Origin: Schlegelella_A sp038234975
GTDB lineage: Bacteria > Pseudomonadota > Gammaproteobacteria > Burkholderiales > Burkholderiaceae_C
Length of the DNA: 34,848 nt
Assembly (NCBI GenBank): GCA_038234975.1
Contig: JBBSUK010000024.1
Location: 1 to 34,848 of the forward strand
Direction of reading: 5' to 3'
Position numbers and translations under genes: made by a program. Shown here piece after piece: positions 17,327-29,479 of this stretch. The notes beneath the pieces were generated by a model. It was not told the origin of the DNA. It did no database searches and saw only the letters and a list, made by a program, of their open reading frames with translations. How positions within the stretch are numbered: position 1 is the first letter of the stretch; each line of letters begins with the position of its first letter.

Positions 17327-18261
17327 GGCTCGCCGGCGTGCTGTCGCTTCGTGCGCTGTCCGGCCTGGCCGCATCGCTCCTGGCGCTGACGACGACCAGC
17401 GCAACCGCGACCATCGTCGCCGTCGACGACGCCGGCCGGACGCTGCGGCTGGAGCATCCGGCAAGGCGCGTGGTCACGCTCGCGCCGAGCCTGACCGAGC
17501 TCGTGTTCGCGGCCGGCGGCGCCGGCCGCGTCGTCGCCGTCGACGGCGCGAGCGACTACCCGCCGGCCGTGCGTGAATTGCCGAGGATCGGCGAGCTGTC
17601 GCGGATCGACATCGAGCGCCTCGTCGTGCTGAGGCCCGATCTGGTGCTCGTCTGGCGCGGCGGGAACACGGGTCGCGAGGTCGAGCAACTCGCCGCGCTC
17701 GGCATCGCCACGTTCTCGATCGAGCCGCGCAGGCTCGACGACGTGCCGCGCGCGCTCAGACGAATCGGCGCGCTGCTCGGCACGAGCGCGGTCGCGGACG
17801 CTGCCGCGGATGCGATCAGGGCCCGCCTGCAGGAGTTGCGTCGACGGCACGCCTCGGCGCCGCCCGTGCGCGTCTTCTACCAGGTGTGGTCCAGCCCTCT
17901 CATGACGATCGGCGGCGGCCAGATCGTCGACGACGCGATTGCCGCCTGCGGCGGACGCAATGTGTTCGGCTCGCTCGATCAGGTGGTCCCGCACGTCTCG
18001 ATCGAATCCGTTGTCGCGTCCGATCCCGAGGTCGTGCTGTCGGCCGACGAACGCGGTGCGCAGGTGCCGGTGCGGCGCGCCGCGGACGCGCCCGCCTTCG
18101 CCGTCTGGCGCCGCCATCCGCGCATGGCCGCCAGCCGCGGCGGCAACTTCTTCCTGCTCGACGGCGACGCGATCAGCCGCCAGGGGCCGCGCATCGTCGA
18201 CGGTGTCGCTGCAATCTGCCGCGCACTCGACGCCGTGCGCGAGGCTTCACGGCCGCGTTGA
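17323..18261 (+). CDS. btuF: Cobalamin-binding periplasmic protein BtuF
   Basis: The 312-residue product is a helical-backbone (BtuF/FhuD-type) binding protein that delivers B12 to BtuCD. It starts at GTG 17323 (GTGA overlap with btuD) and has a Sec signal (LSGLAASLLALTTTSATA) without a lipobox cysteine, so it is probably soluble in the periplasm. Family segments are RRVVTLAPSLTELVFAAGG, VVAVDGASDYPPAVRELPRI, PDLVLVWRGGN and VFYQVWSSPLMTIGGG. Its last 15 bp overlap the convergent nth gene. Confidence 0.92.
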   Translation: MRLAGVLSLRALSGLAASLLALTTTSATATIVAVDDAGRTLRLEHPARRVVTLAPSLTELVFAAGGAGRVVAVDGASDYPPAVRELPRIGELSRIDIERLVVLRPDLVLVWRGGNTGREVEQLAALGIATFSIEPRRLDDVPRALRRIGALLGTSAVADAAADAIRARLQELRRRHASAPPVRVFYQVWSSPLMTIGGGQIVDDAIAACGGRNVFGSLDQVVPHVSIESVVASDPEVVLSADERGAQVPVRRAADAPAFAVWRRHPRMAASRGGNFFLLDGDAISRQGPRIVDGVAAICRALDAVREASRPR

Positions 18262-18918
18262 GCGGCCGGCCTGCGCCTCGAATGCGGCGAGCAGGCCCGG
18301 CGCCGCATCGCACCAGCGAGCGACCGCGCACGCCTCGCACAGCGGTCGCCGCGCCAGGCAGACGTAGCGCCCATGCAGGATCAGCCAGTGGTGCGCCTCG
18401 TCGAGGAACTCGGCGGGCACCCGCCGCAGCAGACCGGTCTCGACTTCCATCGGCGTCTCGCCCGGCGCGAGCCCGGTCCGGTTCGAGACACGGAACACGT
18501 GCGTGTCGACGGCGATGGTCGGCTCGCCGAAGGCAACGTTGAGGACGACGTTGGCGGTCTTCCTGCCGACGCCGGGGAGCGCTTCGAGCGCCTCGCGTGA
18601 CCGCGGTACCTCGCCGCCGTGCTCCTCGACGAGGATGCGACAGGTCGCGTGCAGGTTGCGCGCCTTGTTCCGATAGAGACCGATGGTGCGGATCGCGTCC
18701 TCGATGGCGGCGGCGCCGAGGTCGAGCATCGCCTTCGGCGTCGGCGCACGGGCGAACAGCGCCCGGGTCGCGAGGTTGACGCTGCGGTCGGTCGCCTGTG
18801 CCGACAGCAGCACAGCGGCCAGCAGTTCGAAGACGCTGGCGTATTCGAGCTCGCTCGCCGGCTCGGGGTTGGCCGCGCGCAGGGTCGCGAAGAAGGGAGG
18901 GATGCTGGCGTCGTCCAT
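18247..18918 (-). CDS. nth: Endonuclease III
   Basis: Endonuclease III is the base-excision DNA glycosylase and AP lyase for oxidised pyrimidines. The 223-residue protein has the helix-hairpin-helix LPGVGRKTANVVL with catalytic Lys120, catalytic Asp138 in VDTHVFRVSNR, and the C-terminal 4Fe-4S ligands Cys187, 194, 197 and 203 (C-x6-C-x2-C-x5-C). These positions match E. coli Nth as I recall it. It lies 10 bp after rnfB and is probably co-transcribed with it. Confidence 0.97.
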   Translation of the reverse strand: MDDASIPPFFATLRAANPEPASELEYASVFELLAAVLLSAQATDRSVNLATRALFARAPTPKAMLDLGAAAIEDAIRTIGLYRNKARNLHATCRILVEEHGGEVPRSREALEALPGVGRKTANVVLNVAFGEPTIAVDTHVFRVSNRTGLAPGETPMEVETGLLRRVPAEFLDEAHHWLILHGRYVCLARRPLCEACAVARWCDAAPGLLAAFEAQAGRSTRP

Positions 18919-18928
18919 CGCCGCGCGC

Positions 18929-19504
18929 TCAGCCGGGGCTCGTCCCGGCCTGCTGCGACGGCGCCGCGTTCCGACCGACGCGTGCGCCGTGCGCGGCGTA
19001 CCGCACGCGTGCGGTTATCGCCTGCTCCGGCGACCATGCCGCCCAGCCGGTCGCGGCGCCCGACGCGTCGACGAGGCGGATGCAGTCCACGGGGCATGCC
19101 GGCACGCACAGCTCGCAGCCGGTGCACGACGCGGCGATCACGGTATGGGTGCGCTTCGAGCGACCGACGATGGCGTCGACCGGACACGCCGGCAGGCATC
19201 GCGCGCAGCCGATGCAGGCGGGCTCGTCGATGACGGCGAGGCGCCGCGGCGCCTCGTGGCCGCACGATGGGTCGAGGAGCTTGACACCCACGCCGACGAT
19301 GGCGGCGAGCCGGGCGATGCCCTCGGCGCCCCCGGGCGGGCAACGGTCGATGTCGGCGCGGCCCGACGCCATGGCCTCGGCGTAGGCGCGGCAATCCGCG
19401 TAGCCGCAGCGACGGCACTGCGTCTGCGGCAGCGCGTCGAGCAGTGCCGTCGACAGCGTCGTGCCGGCGCGAACCTCAGGCGGCGCGTCGGCCGGCGCGA
19501 CCAT
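18929..19504 (-). CDS. rnfB: RnfB-like ferredoxin protein without a membrane anchor
   Basis: The 191-residue protein carries three iron-sulfur motifs: an N-terminal Fe-S domain (Cys30, 33, 38 and 55; QTQCRRCGYADCRAYAEAM) and two 4Fe-4S ferredoxin clusters (Cys97, 100, 103, 107 and Cys127, 130, 133, 137). This is the RnfB domain order, but the N-terminal membrane helix of a classical RnfB is missing and no rnfACDGE genes are near. Such solitary copies next to nth are common in Burkholderiales, from memory. A role as electron carrier is likely, perhaps for the Nth cluster; the partner is not known. Its start overlaps the phaZ end by 29 bp. Confidence 0.88.
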   Translation of the reverse strand: MVAPADAPPEVRAGTTLSTALLDALPQTQCRRCGYADCRAYAEAMASGRADIDRCPPGGAEGIARLAAIVGVGVKLLDPSCGHEAPRRLAVIDEPACIGCARCLPACPVDAIVGRSKRTHTVIAASCTGCELCVPACPVDCIRLVDASGAATGWAAWSPEQAITARVRYAAHGARVGRNAAPSQQAGTSPG

Positions 19505-20966
19505 TCGGGGGCGTCTTCGCGGTGCCCTTGCCGCGTGCCGCGCCGTTCGATCCGACGCTCGACCTGCCCTCGCCCTTGCCCTTGTTCCTTGCCGTGGCCT
19601 TCTGAACCGCCGCGGTCGTCGCGGCCCGTGCCTTGCGACGGCGCGGCGACGCGTCGGCGTCAGAGGTGCCTGCCAGCCGCAGGCTCACGCGTTTCGGCGC
19701 GGGCAGTGCCTTGCCGTCGGCGGCGACGTCGTATCGGGCGATGAAATCACGGACGTGCGGGTAGATCTGCTGCCGCCAGCGGCGGCCGGCGAAGATGCCG
19801 TAGTGGCCGGCGCCGCGGGCTTCGTAGTGCAACTGGCGATCGGCCGGAACGCCGGTGCACAGCGTGTGCGCGGCCTTGGTCTGGCCGGCGCCCGAGATGT
19901 CGTCGAGCTCGCCCTCGATCGTCAACAGGGCGGTGGCCGTGATGTCGGCCGGCTTCACCAGCTTGCCGTGCACCTTCCACGTGCCATTGACGAGCGCGAA
20001 GTCCTGGAAGACCGTCTTGATCGTGTCGAGGTAGTACTCGGCAGGCATATCGAGCACGGCGTTGTACTCGTCGTAGAACTCGCGGTGGAACTCGGCCTGC
20101 GACTCGTCGCCCCGAACCAGGTCGAGGAAGAAGTCGTAGTGCGACTTCAGGTGCCGGTCGGGGTTCATCGCCATGAAGCCGGCGTGCTGCAGGAAGCCCG
20201 GGTACACCGCGCGTCCGGCGCCGGGATAGTTCACCGGCACGCGGCAGATGACGTTGTTCTCGAACCAGGCCAGGCTCTTGTTCACCGCCAGGTTGTTGAC
20301 CGACGTCGGGCTCTTCCGCCCGTCGATCGGCCCGCCCATCATCACCATCGTTCGAGGCGTCGGCTCGCCGGCCGAGGCCATCAGCGAGATCGCGGCGAGC
20401 ACCGGAACCGTCGGCTGGCAGACCGAGATCACGTTCACCTCGGGCCCGATGTAGCGGATGAACTCCTGCACGTAGTCGACGTAGTCGTCGAGGTGGAAGG
20501 GGCCCGCCTCGACGGGCACCATGCGGGCGTCGGACCAGTCGGTGACGAACACCTTGTGATCTGCCAGCAGCGCACGCACGGTGTCGCGCAGCAGCGTCGC
20601 ATGGTGTCCCGACAGCGGCGCGACGACCAGCACCTTGGGCTGCGCCTTGATCTTCGTCAGCGTCGGCAAGTCGTCGGTGAAGCGCTTGAAGCGCAGCAGC
20701 CGGCAGAACGGCTTGTCGATCGCGACCTGCTCGTGGACCGCGACCTCGGAGCCGTCGATGTCGATCGAGCGGATGTTGAACTGCGGCTTCTCGTAGTCCT
20801 TGGCGAGCCGGTGCATCACCTTCAGCCCGGCCGACATGCGCGTGGCCAGCGGCGTGTGCGCCAACGGCGACAGCGGGTGCGTGTAGAGGCGCGACGAGGC
20901 GCTCGCGAACTCGGCAAACGGGCTGAGCAGCGCCCGCTGCGCCTCGTACCACTCGTAGAGCATCAT
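19476..20966 (-). CDS. phaZ: Intracellular PHB depolymerase PhaZ
   Basis: PhaZ breaks down stored polyhydroxybutyrate granules in the cytosol. The 496-residue protein has the family start (MLYEWYEAQRALLSPFAEFA) and an alpha/beta-hydrolase core with a cysteine nucleophile in SVCQPTVPVL (Cys183), Asp355 in EGELDDIS and His388 in GAGHYG. These positions fit the catalytic triad described for the Ralstonia enzyme, from memory. After about residue 415 comes a roughly 80-residue tail rich in Lys, Arg, Ala and Gly, absent from standard-length homologues. The first ATG overlaps the aspC stop (ATGATG), so the second ATG at 20963 may be the real start. Confidence 0.93.
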   Translation of the reverse strand: MMLYEWYEAQRALLSPFAEFASASSRLYTHPLSPLAHTPLATRMSAGLKVMHRLAKDYEKPQFNIRSIDIDGSEVAVHEQVAIDKPFCRLLRFKRFTDDLPTLTKIKAQPKVLVVAPLSGHHATLLRDTVRALLADHKVFVTDWSDARMVPVEAGPFHLDDYVDYVQEFIRYIGPEVNVISVCQPTVPVLAAISLMASAGEPTPRTMVMMGGPIDGRKSPTSVNNLAVNKSLAWFENNVICRVPVNYPGAGRAVYPGFLQHAGFMAMNPDRHLKSHYDFFLDLVRGDESQAEFHREFYDEYNAVLDMPAEYYLDTIKTVFQDFALVNGTWKVHGKLVKPADITATALLTIEGELDDISGAGQTKAAHTLCTGVPADRQLHYEARGAGHYGIFAGRRWRQQIYPHVRDFIARYDVAADGKALPAPKRVSLRLAGTSDADASPRRRKARAATTAAVQKATARNKGKGEGRSSVGSNGAARGKGTAKTPPNGRAGRRAA

Positions 20967-22177
20967 GCAGCGACCTCTTCACGCACCACCGCGCCGATCG
21001 CGTCGACGACCGGGCCGATGTTCTGCTCGTTGAGCGCCGCGACGCAGATGCGCCCGGAGTCGACGCCGTAGATGCCGTGTTCGCTGCGCAGGCGCTGCAT
21101 CTGCCCCGCGCTCAGGCCGGAGTAGCTGAACATGCCGCGCTGGCGCGTGATGAAGGCCGTCTCGAGTGGGACGGCGGCCGCTTCGAGGCGCCGCCGTAAC
21201 TCGGCGCGCATCGCCTTGATGCGGTCTCGCATGCCGGCGAGCTCCCCTTCCCACTGTGCCCGCAGCGACGGCGTCGAGAGCACATGGGCGACGATGCTGG
21301 CGCCGTGCGTCGGCGGGTTGGAATAGTTGCTGCGAATCACCCGCTTGAGCTGGCTCAGCACCCGCCTGGCCTCCTCGGCGCTCGCGCAGACGACCGACAG
21401 GGCGCCGACCCGTTCGCCGTAGAGCGAGAAGCTCTTCGAGAAGCTCGTGGCGACGAGGCAGTCGAGGCCGGCGTCGAGGCAGAGGCGAACGGCGAGGCCG
21501 TCTTCGAAGAGGCCGTCGCCGAAGCCCTGATAGGCCATGTCGAGGAAGGGCACGAGCTTGCGTTCGGCCAGCACCGCGACGACTCGTTTCCACTGTCCGG
21601 CATCGAGGTCGCAGCCGGTCGGGTTGTGGCAGCACGCATGCAGCACGACGACCGTGCCCGGCGCCGCCGCCGACAAGCAGTCGAACATCGCGTCGAAGGC
21701 GACGCCGTGGCGGACCGCGTCGTAGTAGGGATATGTGTCGACGGTGAAGCCCGCGGCCTCGAACAGGGCGCGGTGGTTCTCCCAGCTCGGGTCGCTGATC
21801 AGCACCGTGGCGCCCGGCGCCATCCGCTGCAGCAGGTCGGCGCCGACGGTGAGCGCGCCCGTGCCGCCGACCGCCTGCACCGTCGCGACCCGGCCTTCGG
21901 CGCGGGCCGGGTGGTCGCCGATCACGAGCGCCTGCGTCGCCTGATCGTAGGCGGCCATTCCATCGATCGGCAGATAGCCGCGCGGCTTGGGCGCCTCGGC
22001 CATCATCTTCTCGGCGGCGCGCACGCAGTCGAGCAGCGGGAGCTTGCCGTCGGCATCGGTGTAGATGCCGACGCCGAGGTTGACCTTGTTCGGGTTCGGA
22101 TCGGCGGCGAACTGTTCGTTCAGGCCCAGGATCGGGTCGCGGGGCGCCATCTCGATGGCGGCGAAGAGCGAGGACAT
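20963..22177 (-). CDS. Aromatic/aspartate aminotransferase (class I)
   Basis: The 404-residue PLP enzyme belongs to the AspC/TyrB family of aminotransferases, exchanging amino groups between aspartate or aromatic amino acids and 2-oxoglutarate. It shows LNEQFAADPNPNKVNLGVGIY at the start (residues 19-39), HNPTG (184-188), the PLP lysine 248 in SFSKSFSLYGERVG, and a conserved C-terminal GMFSYSGL. The start at 22177 has a good AGAAGGAA ribosome site. It is divergent from uvrB and translationally overlaps phaZ by 4 nt. AspC and TyrB specificity cannot be told apart by eye. Confidence 0.92.
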   Translation of the reverse strand: MSSLFAAIEMAPRDPILGLNEQFAADPNPNKVNLGVGIYTDADGKLPLLDCVRAAEKMMAEAPKPRGYLPIDGMAAYDQATQALVIGDHPARAEGRVATVQAVGGTGALTVGADLLQRMAPGATVLISDPSWENHRALFEAAGFTVDTYPYYDAVRHGVAFDAMFDCLSAAAPGTVVVLHACCHNPTGCDLDAGQWKRVVAVLAERKLVPFLDMAYQGFGDGLFEDGLAVRLCLDAGLDCLVATSFSKSFSLYGERVGALSVVCASAEEARRVLSQLKRVIRSNYSNPPTHGASIVAHVLSTPSLRAQWEGELAGMRDRIKAMRAELRRRLEAAAVPLETAFITRQRGMFSYSGLSAGQMQRLRSEHGIYGVDSGRICVAALNEQNIGPVVDAIGAVVREEVAA

Positions 22178-22240
22178 GTGATTCCTTCTGCGATACCGTA
22201 GCCGGTTGCGTCCGACGCGATGCACCCAATGTTATCTGTC

Positions 22241-24349
<2,109 letters not shown>

Positions 24350-24370
24350 ACCGGAACCAATGACCCTGAT

Positions 24371-24401
24371 CTCGACCGAATTAGTCGGCTTCTCCTATAC
24401 T
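24371..24401 (+). promoter_or_regulatory. iscR promoter with IscR type 1 operator
   Basis: The palindrome-like CTCGACCGAATTAGTCGG (24371-24388) fits the type 1 IscR site (core GAC...TAGTCRR) bound by the iron-sulfur form of IscR. It covers a weak -35 (TCGACC, 24372-24377) and the spacer before the -10 TATACT (24396-24401). Binding of holo-IscR here should repress the operon when clusters are plentiful. The transcript should start near 24407, giving a 100-nt leader. Confidence 0.75.
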
Positions 24402-24432
24402 TGAGCAAATTGCTCGGGATTGGAATAGGTGA

Positions 24433-24459
24433 CCTGCAGGCTCGGTTATTGCCTGCAGG
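24433..24459 (+). other. Hairpin in the iscR leader
   Basis: CCTGCAGGC (24433-24441) pairs perfectly with GCCTGCAGG (24451-24459) across a 9-nt loop, about 48 nt before iscR. No T-run follows, so it is not a terminator. It could stabilise the message or affect ribosome access. Confidence 0.6.
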
Positions 24460-24506
24460 CAAGCGCGCCGGAAGCACCGATCACCACCGAGTACAGGAGA
24501 ATTTTC

Positions 24507-25040
24507 ATGCGTCTGACCACCAAAGGCCGTTTCGCCGTCACCGCGATGATCGACCTCGCCCTGCGTGAGAACGCCGGTCCGGTCGCCCTCGCTGCGATCA
24601 GCGGTCGCCAGCAGATCTCGCTGTCGTACCTCGAGCAGCTGTTCGGCAAGCTGCGCCGGCACGAGCTCGTCGAGAGCACGCGCGGCCCGGGCGGCGGCTA
24701 TTCCCTCGGCCGCAAGTCGGAGGCGATCACCGTCGCCGACATCATCGTCGCCGTCGACGAGCCGATCGACGCCACCGGATGCGCCGGCAAGGAGAACTGC
24801 CAAGGCGACGATTCCGGCCGCTGCATGACGCACGACCTGTGGGCGAGCCTGAACTCCAAGATGATCGAGTTCCTCGACTCGGTGACGCTGAAAAAGCTCG
24901 TCGAGGACCAGATCGCCAGGGGCGTGTCGATCGAGGAGCACCCGGTCAAGCGGGCCATCTCGAGCCAACCCGTCGTCAAGCCGATCAAGGTGACTGCGCC
25001 AAATTCGGTCTTCGCCCTAGGCGCGGCGTACGCGAAGTAA
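24507..25040 (+). CDS. iscR: Iron-sulfur cluster regulator IscR
   Basis: IscR is the Rrf2-family repressor that senses iron-sulfur cluster supply and controls this operon. The 177-residue product has the N-terminal winged helix (MRLTTKGRFAVTAMIDLA, then SLSYLEQLFGKLRRHELVES and GPGGGYSLG) and cluster ligands Cys92, Cys98 and Cys106, with His109 after them. The spacing from the second to the third Cys is two residues longer than in E. coli (92/98/104). The ATG at 24507 has a good AGGAGAA site. It is the first gene of the isc operon and probably represses itself through the site upstream. Confidence 0.96.
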   Translation: MRLTTKGRFAVTAMIDLALRENAGPVALAAISGRQQISLSYLEQLFGKLRRHELVESTRGPGGGYSLGRKSEAITVADIIVAVDEPIDATGCAGKENCQGDDSGRCMTHDLWASLNSKMIEFLDSVTLKKLVEDQIARGVSIEEHPVKRAISSQPVVKPIKVTAPNSVFALGAAYAK

Positions 25041-25064
25041 GGGCCGAACAGGAGCCTGCCAGCT

Positions 25065-26285
25065 GTGGACATGACCCCGCATTTCCCCATCTACCTCGAC
25101 TACGGGGCGACGACCCCCGTGGACCAGCGTGTCGTCGACGCGATGATTCCCTGGTTGCGCGAGCACTTCGGCAATCCGGCGTCGCGCAGCCACGCGTGGG
25201 GGTGGGAGGCGGAAGCGGCGGTCGAGAAGGCGCGCGGCGACGTCGCCGCGCTGATCGGCGCCGACCCCCGGGAGCTCGTCTGGCCTTCCGGCGCGACCGA
25301 GAGCGACAACCTGGCGATCAAGGGTGCCGCGCACTTCTACAAGTCGAAGGGCAAGCACCTCGTCACGGTCAAGACCGAGCACAAGGCTGTGCTCGACACG
25401 ATGCGCGAGCTCGAGCGTCAGGGCTTCGAGGTGACCTACCTCGATGTCCAGCCCGATGGCCTGCTCGACCTCGACCAGTTCAAGGCGGCGCTTCGACCCG
25501 ACACCATCGTCGCTTCGGTGATGGCGGTGAACAACGAGATCGGCGTCATCCAGGACATCGCGACCATCGGCGCGATATGCCGGGAACGCGGCATCGTCTT
25601 CCACGTCGATGCCGCCCAGGCCACGGGCAAGATCGCGCTCGACCTGCGCACGCTCCCGGTCGACCTGATGAGCCTGACGGCGCACAAGACCTACGGGCCC
25701 AAGGGCATCGGCGCGCTCTACGTCCGACGCAAGCCGCGCGTCCGGCTGGAGGCGCAGATGCACGGCGGTGGTCACGAACGCGGCATGCGCTCCGGCACCC
25801 TGCCGACGCACCAGATCGTCGGCATGGGCGAGGCGTACCGTCTGGCGAAGGAGGAGATGGGCGCCGACAACGTCCGCGTCGCCGCGCTGCATCGCCGGTT
25901 GGTCGACGGCCTGTCCGACATCGAGCAGATCTTCCTCAACGGCCACCCGACGCAGCGCGTTCCGCACAACATCAACATCTCGTTCAACTACGTCGAGGGC
26001 GAATCGCTGATCATGGGCGTCAAGGGCATGGCGGTGTCGTCGGGGTCGGCCTGCACGTCGGCAAGCCTCGAGCCGAGCTACGTGCTGCGCGCGCTCGGCC
26101 GCAGCGACGAACTGGCGCATTCGAGCCTGCGCATGACGATCGGTCGCTTCACGACCGAAGAAGAGATCGACTACGTGGTGACGACGCTGAAAGAGCGTGT
26201 CGCCAAGCTGCGCGACCTGTCGCCCCTATGGGACATGTACAAGGAGGGGATCGACCTCGATTCCATCCAGTGGGCGGCACACTGA
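25065..26285 (+). CDS. iscS: Cysteine desulfurase IscS
   Basis: IscS takes sulfur from cysteine for iron-sulfur clusters and tRNA thiolation. The 406-residue PLP enzyme starts IYLDYGATTPVD, has the PLP lysine 208 in SLTAHKTYGPKG, the active-site Cys330 in SSGSACTSASLEPSYVLRA, and a conserved C-terminal WDMYKEGIDL. Two starts are possible: GTG at 25065 or ATG at 25071. The GGAG at 25051 suits either. It follows iscR by 24 bp. Confidence 0.97.
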   Translation: MDMTPHFPIYLDYGATTPVDQRVVDAMIPWLREHFGNPASRSHAWGWEAEAAVEKARGDVAALIGADPRELVWPSGATESDNLAIKGAAHFYKSKGKHLVTVKTEHKAVLDTMRELERQGFEVTYLDVQPDGLLDLDQFKAALRPDTIVASVMAVNNEIGVIQDIATIGAICRERGIVFHVDAAQATGKIALDLRTLPVDLMSLTAHKTYGPKGIGALYVRRKPRVRLEAQMHGGGHERGMRSGTLPTHQIVGMGEAYRLAKEEMGADNVRVAALHRRLVDGLSDIEQIFLNGHPTQRVPHNINISFNYVEGESLIMGVKGMAVSSGSACTSASLEPSYVLRALGRSDELAHSSLRMTIGRFTTEEEIDYVVTTLKERVAKLRDLSPLWDMYKEGIDLDSIQWAAH

Positions 26286-26301
26286 AACCAGGAGAACAGA
26301 G

Positions 26302-26718
26302 ATGGCATACAGCCCGAAGGTGATCGAACATTACGAAAATCCGCGCAACGTCGGCTCGTTCGACAAGGGCGACGACTCCGTTGGCACCGGCATGGTCGGC
26401 GCCCCCGCCTGCGGCGACGTCATGAAGCTGCAGATCAAGGTCAATCCGAAGACCGGACTGATCGAGGATGCGCGCTTCAAGACCTACGGCTGCGGCTCGG
26501 CGATAGCTTCCAGCTCGCTCGTCACCGAGTGGGTCAAGGGCCGCTCGCTCGACGACGCGCTGACGATCAAGAACGCACAGATCGCCAGCGAGCTGGCGCT
26601 GCCGCCGGTGAAGATCCACTGCTCGATCCTCGCCGAGGACGCGATCAAGGCCGCCGTGAGCGACTACAAGAGCAGGCACGGCGCGGTGGTCGCGGAGTCG
26701 GAGCGCGAGGCGGCCTGA
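26302..26718 (+). CDS. iscU: Iron-sulfur scaffold IscU
   Basis: IscU is the scaffold on which clusters are built from IscS sulfur. The 138-residue protein holds the three cluster cysteines (Cys37 in APACGD, Cys64 in YGCGSA, Cys107 in KIHCSI) and the LPPVK motif (100-104) that HscA recognises. A clean GGAGAAC ribosome site precedes the ATG. The C-terminus has about ten extra acidic and Ala residues compared with E. coli IscU. Confidence 0.97.
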   Translation: MAYSPKVIEHYENPRNVGSFDKGDDSVGTGMVGAPACGDVMKLQIKVNPKTGLIEDARFKTYGCGSAIASSSLVTEWVKGRSLDDALTIKNAQIASELALPPVKIHCSILAEDAIKAAVSDYKSRHGAVVAESEREAA

Positions 26719-26719
26719 C

Positions 26720-27043
26720 GTGGCGGTCACCCTCACCGAATCGGCGGCGAAACACGTCTCTCGCTACCTCGGCAAGCGCGGCAAGGGCATCGGCGTGCGC
26801 CTGGGCGTGAAGACGACCGGCTGCTCGGGCCTCGCCTACAAGCTCGAGTACGCAGACCAGTCCGCGCCCGAAGACGTCGTCTTCGAGGACCATGGCGTGA
26901 AGGTCATCGTCGACCCCAAGAGCTTGCCGTACATCGACGGCACCGAGCTCGACTTCGTCCGCGAAGGCCTCAACGAGGGATTCAAGTTCAGCAACCCCCG
27001 CGAGAAAGACCGCTGCGGCTGCGGCGAGTCGTTCCGCGTCTAG
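26720..27043 (+). CDS. iscA: A-type iron-sulfur carrier IscA
   Basis: IscA is an A-type carrier that passes clusters or iron to target proteins. The 107-residue protein has the three conserved cysteines in TTGCSGLAYKL and the C-terminal CGCGESF. It starts with GTG 26720, one base after the iscU stop. Its TAG stop overlaps a GTG in the hscB frame. Confidence 0.96.
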   Translation: MAVTLTESAAKHVSRYLGKRGKGIGVRLGVKTTGCSGLAYKLEYADQSAPEDVVFEDHGVKVIVDPKSLPYIDGTELDFVREGLNEGFKFSNPREKDRCGCGESFRV

Positions 27044-27065
27044 TGGCGGCGCGCGCGGCAGCCAC

Positions 27066-27092
27066 GGGCCCGCGCAGCGGGCCCTCCGTTTT
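27066..27092 (+). terminator. Attenuator-like hairpin between iscA and hscB
   Basis: GGGCCCGC (27066-27073) pairs perfectly with GCGGGCCC (27077-27084) around a 3-nt loop and is followed by TCCGTTTT. The ATG assigned to hscB comes two bases after this T-run, leaving no Shine-Dalgarno sequence between. It may partly end transcription after iscSUA and set a lower level of hscBA-fdx. Confidence 0.6.
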
Positions 27093-27093
27093 C

Positions 27094-27617
27094 ATGGACA
27101 TCGCTGCCGACGACTTCTCGCTGTTCGGACTGCCGCGTCGCTTCTCGCTGGGGGACGCCGATCTCGCCGCGACGCGGCGTGCCTTGCAGGCCCAGGCGCA
27201 CCCGGATAGACACGCCACGGCCGGTGCATCGGCGCAGCGCGTCGCGATGCAATGGTCGGCGCGCATCAACGAGGCCTATGCGCGCCTCGGTGATCCGCTG
27301 GCCCGTGCCACGCTGCTCTGCGCCCTCTACGGCACGCCGGTCGATCCCGAACGGAACACGGCGATGCCGGCCCGGTTCCTCGAACAGCAGATGCGCTGGC
27401 GCGAGGCGCTCGACGACGCCGGCTGCGATCGCGCCGCGCTCGTGGTGCTGGCTGGCGATGTCGGGGCGCGCCGCGACGAGGGGCTCGCCGCGATCGAGCG
27501 GGCGCTCGACGACGAACATGACCCGGCCGCTGCCGCCGCCGAGGTCCGCGCCCTGATGTTCGTCGATCGCTTCGCCGACGACGTCGAAGAGCGGCTGTAC
27601 GACGCCGGCAGCGCCTG

Positions 27618-27618
<1 letters not shown>
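27094..27618 (+). CDS. hscB: Co-chaperone HscB (J-domain)
   Basis: HscB is the J-domain partner that brings IscU to HscA. From ATG 27094 the 174-residue protein has the J-domain with HPD at 36-38 (QAQAHPDRH) and the C-terminal helical IscU-binding domain (MPARFLEQQMRWREALDDA). There is no ribosome site before this ATG. GTG at 27043, overlapping the iscA stop, is an alternative that would add 17 residues encoded by the hairpin. The stop shares one base with the hscA ATG. Confidence 0.92.
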
Positions 27619-29474
<1,856 letters not shown>

Positions 29475-29479
29475 CGACG

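Noticed and set aside
22178..22240. Possible LexA (SOS) operator before uvrB
   Set aside because: The only CTGT half-site (near 22236) has no partner ACAG at the proper spacing.
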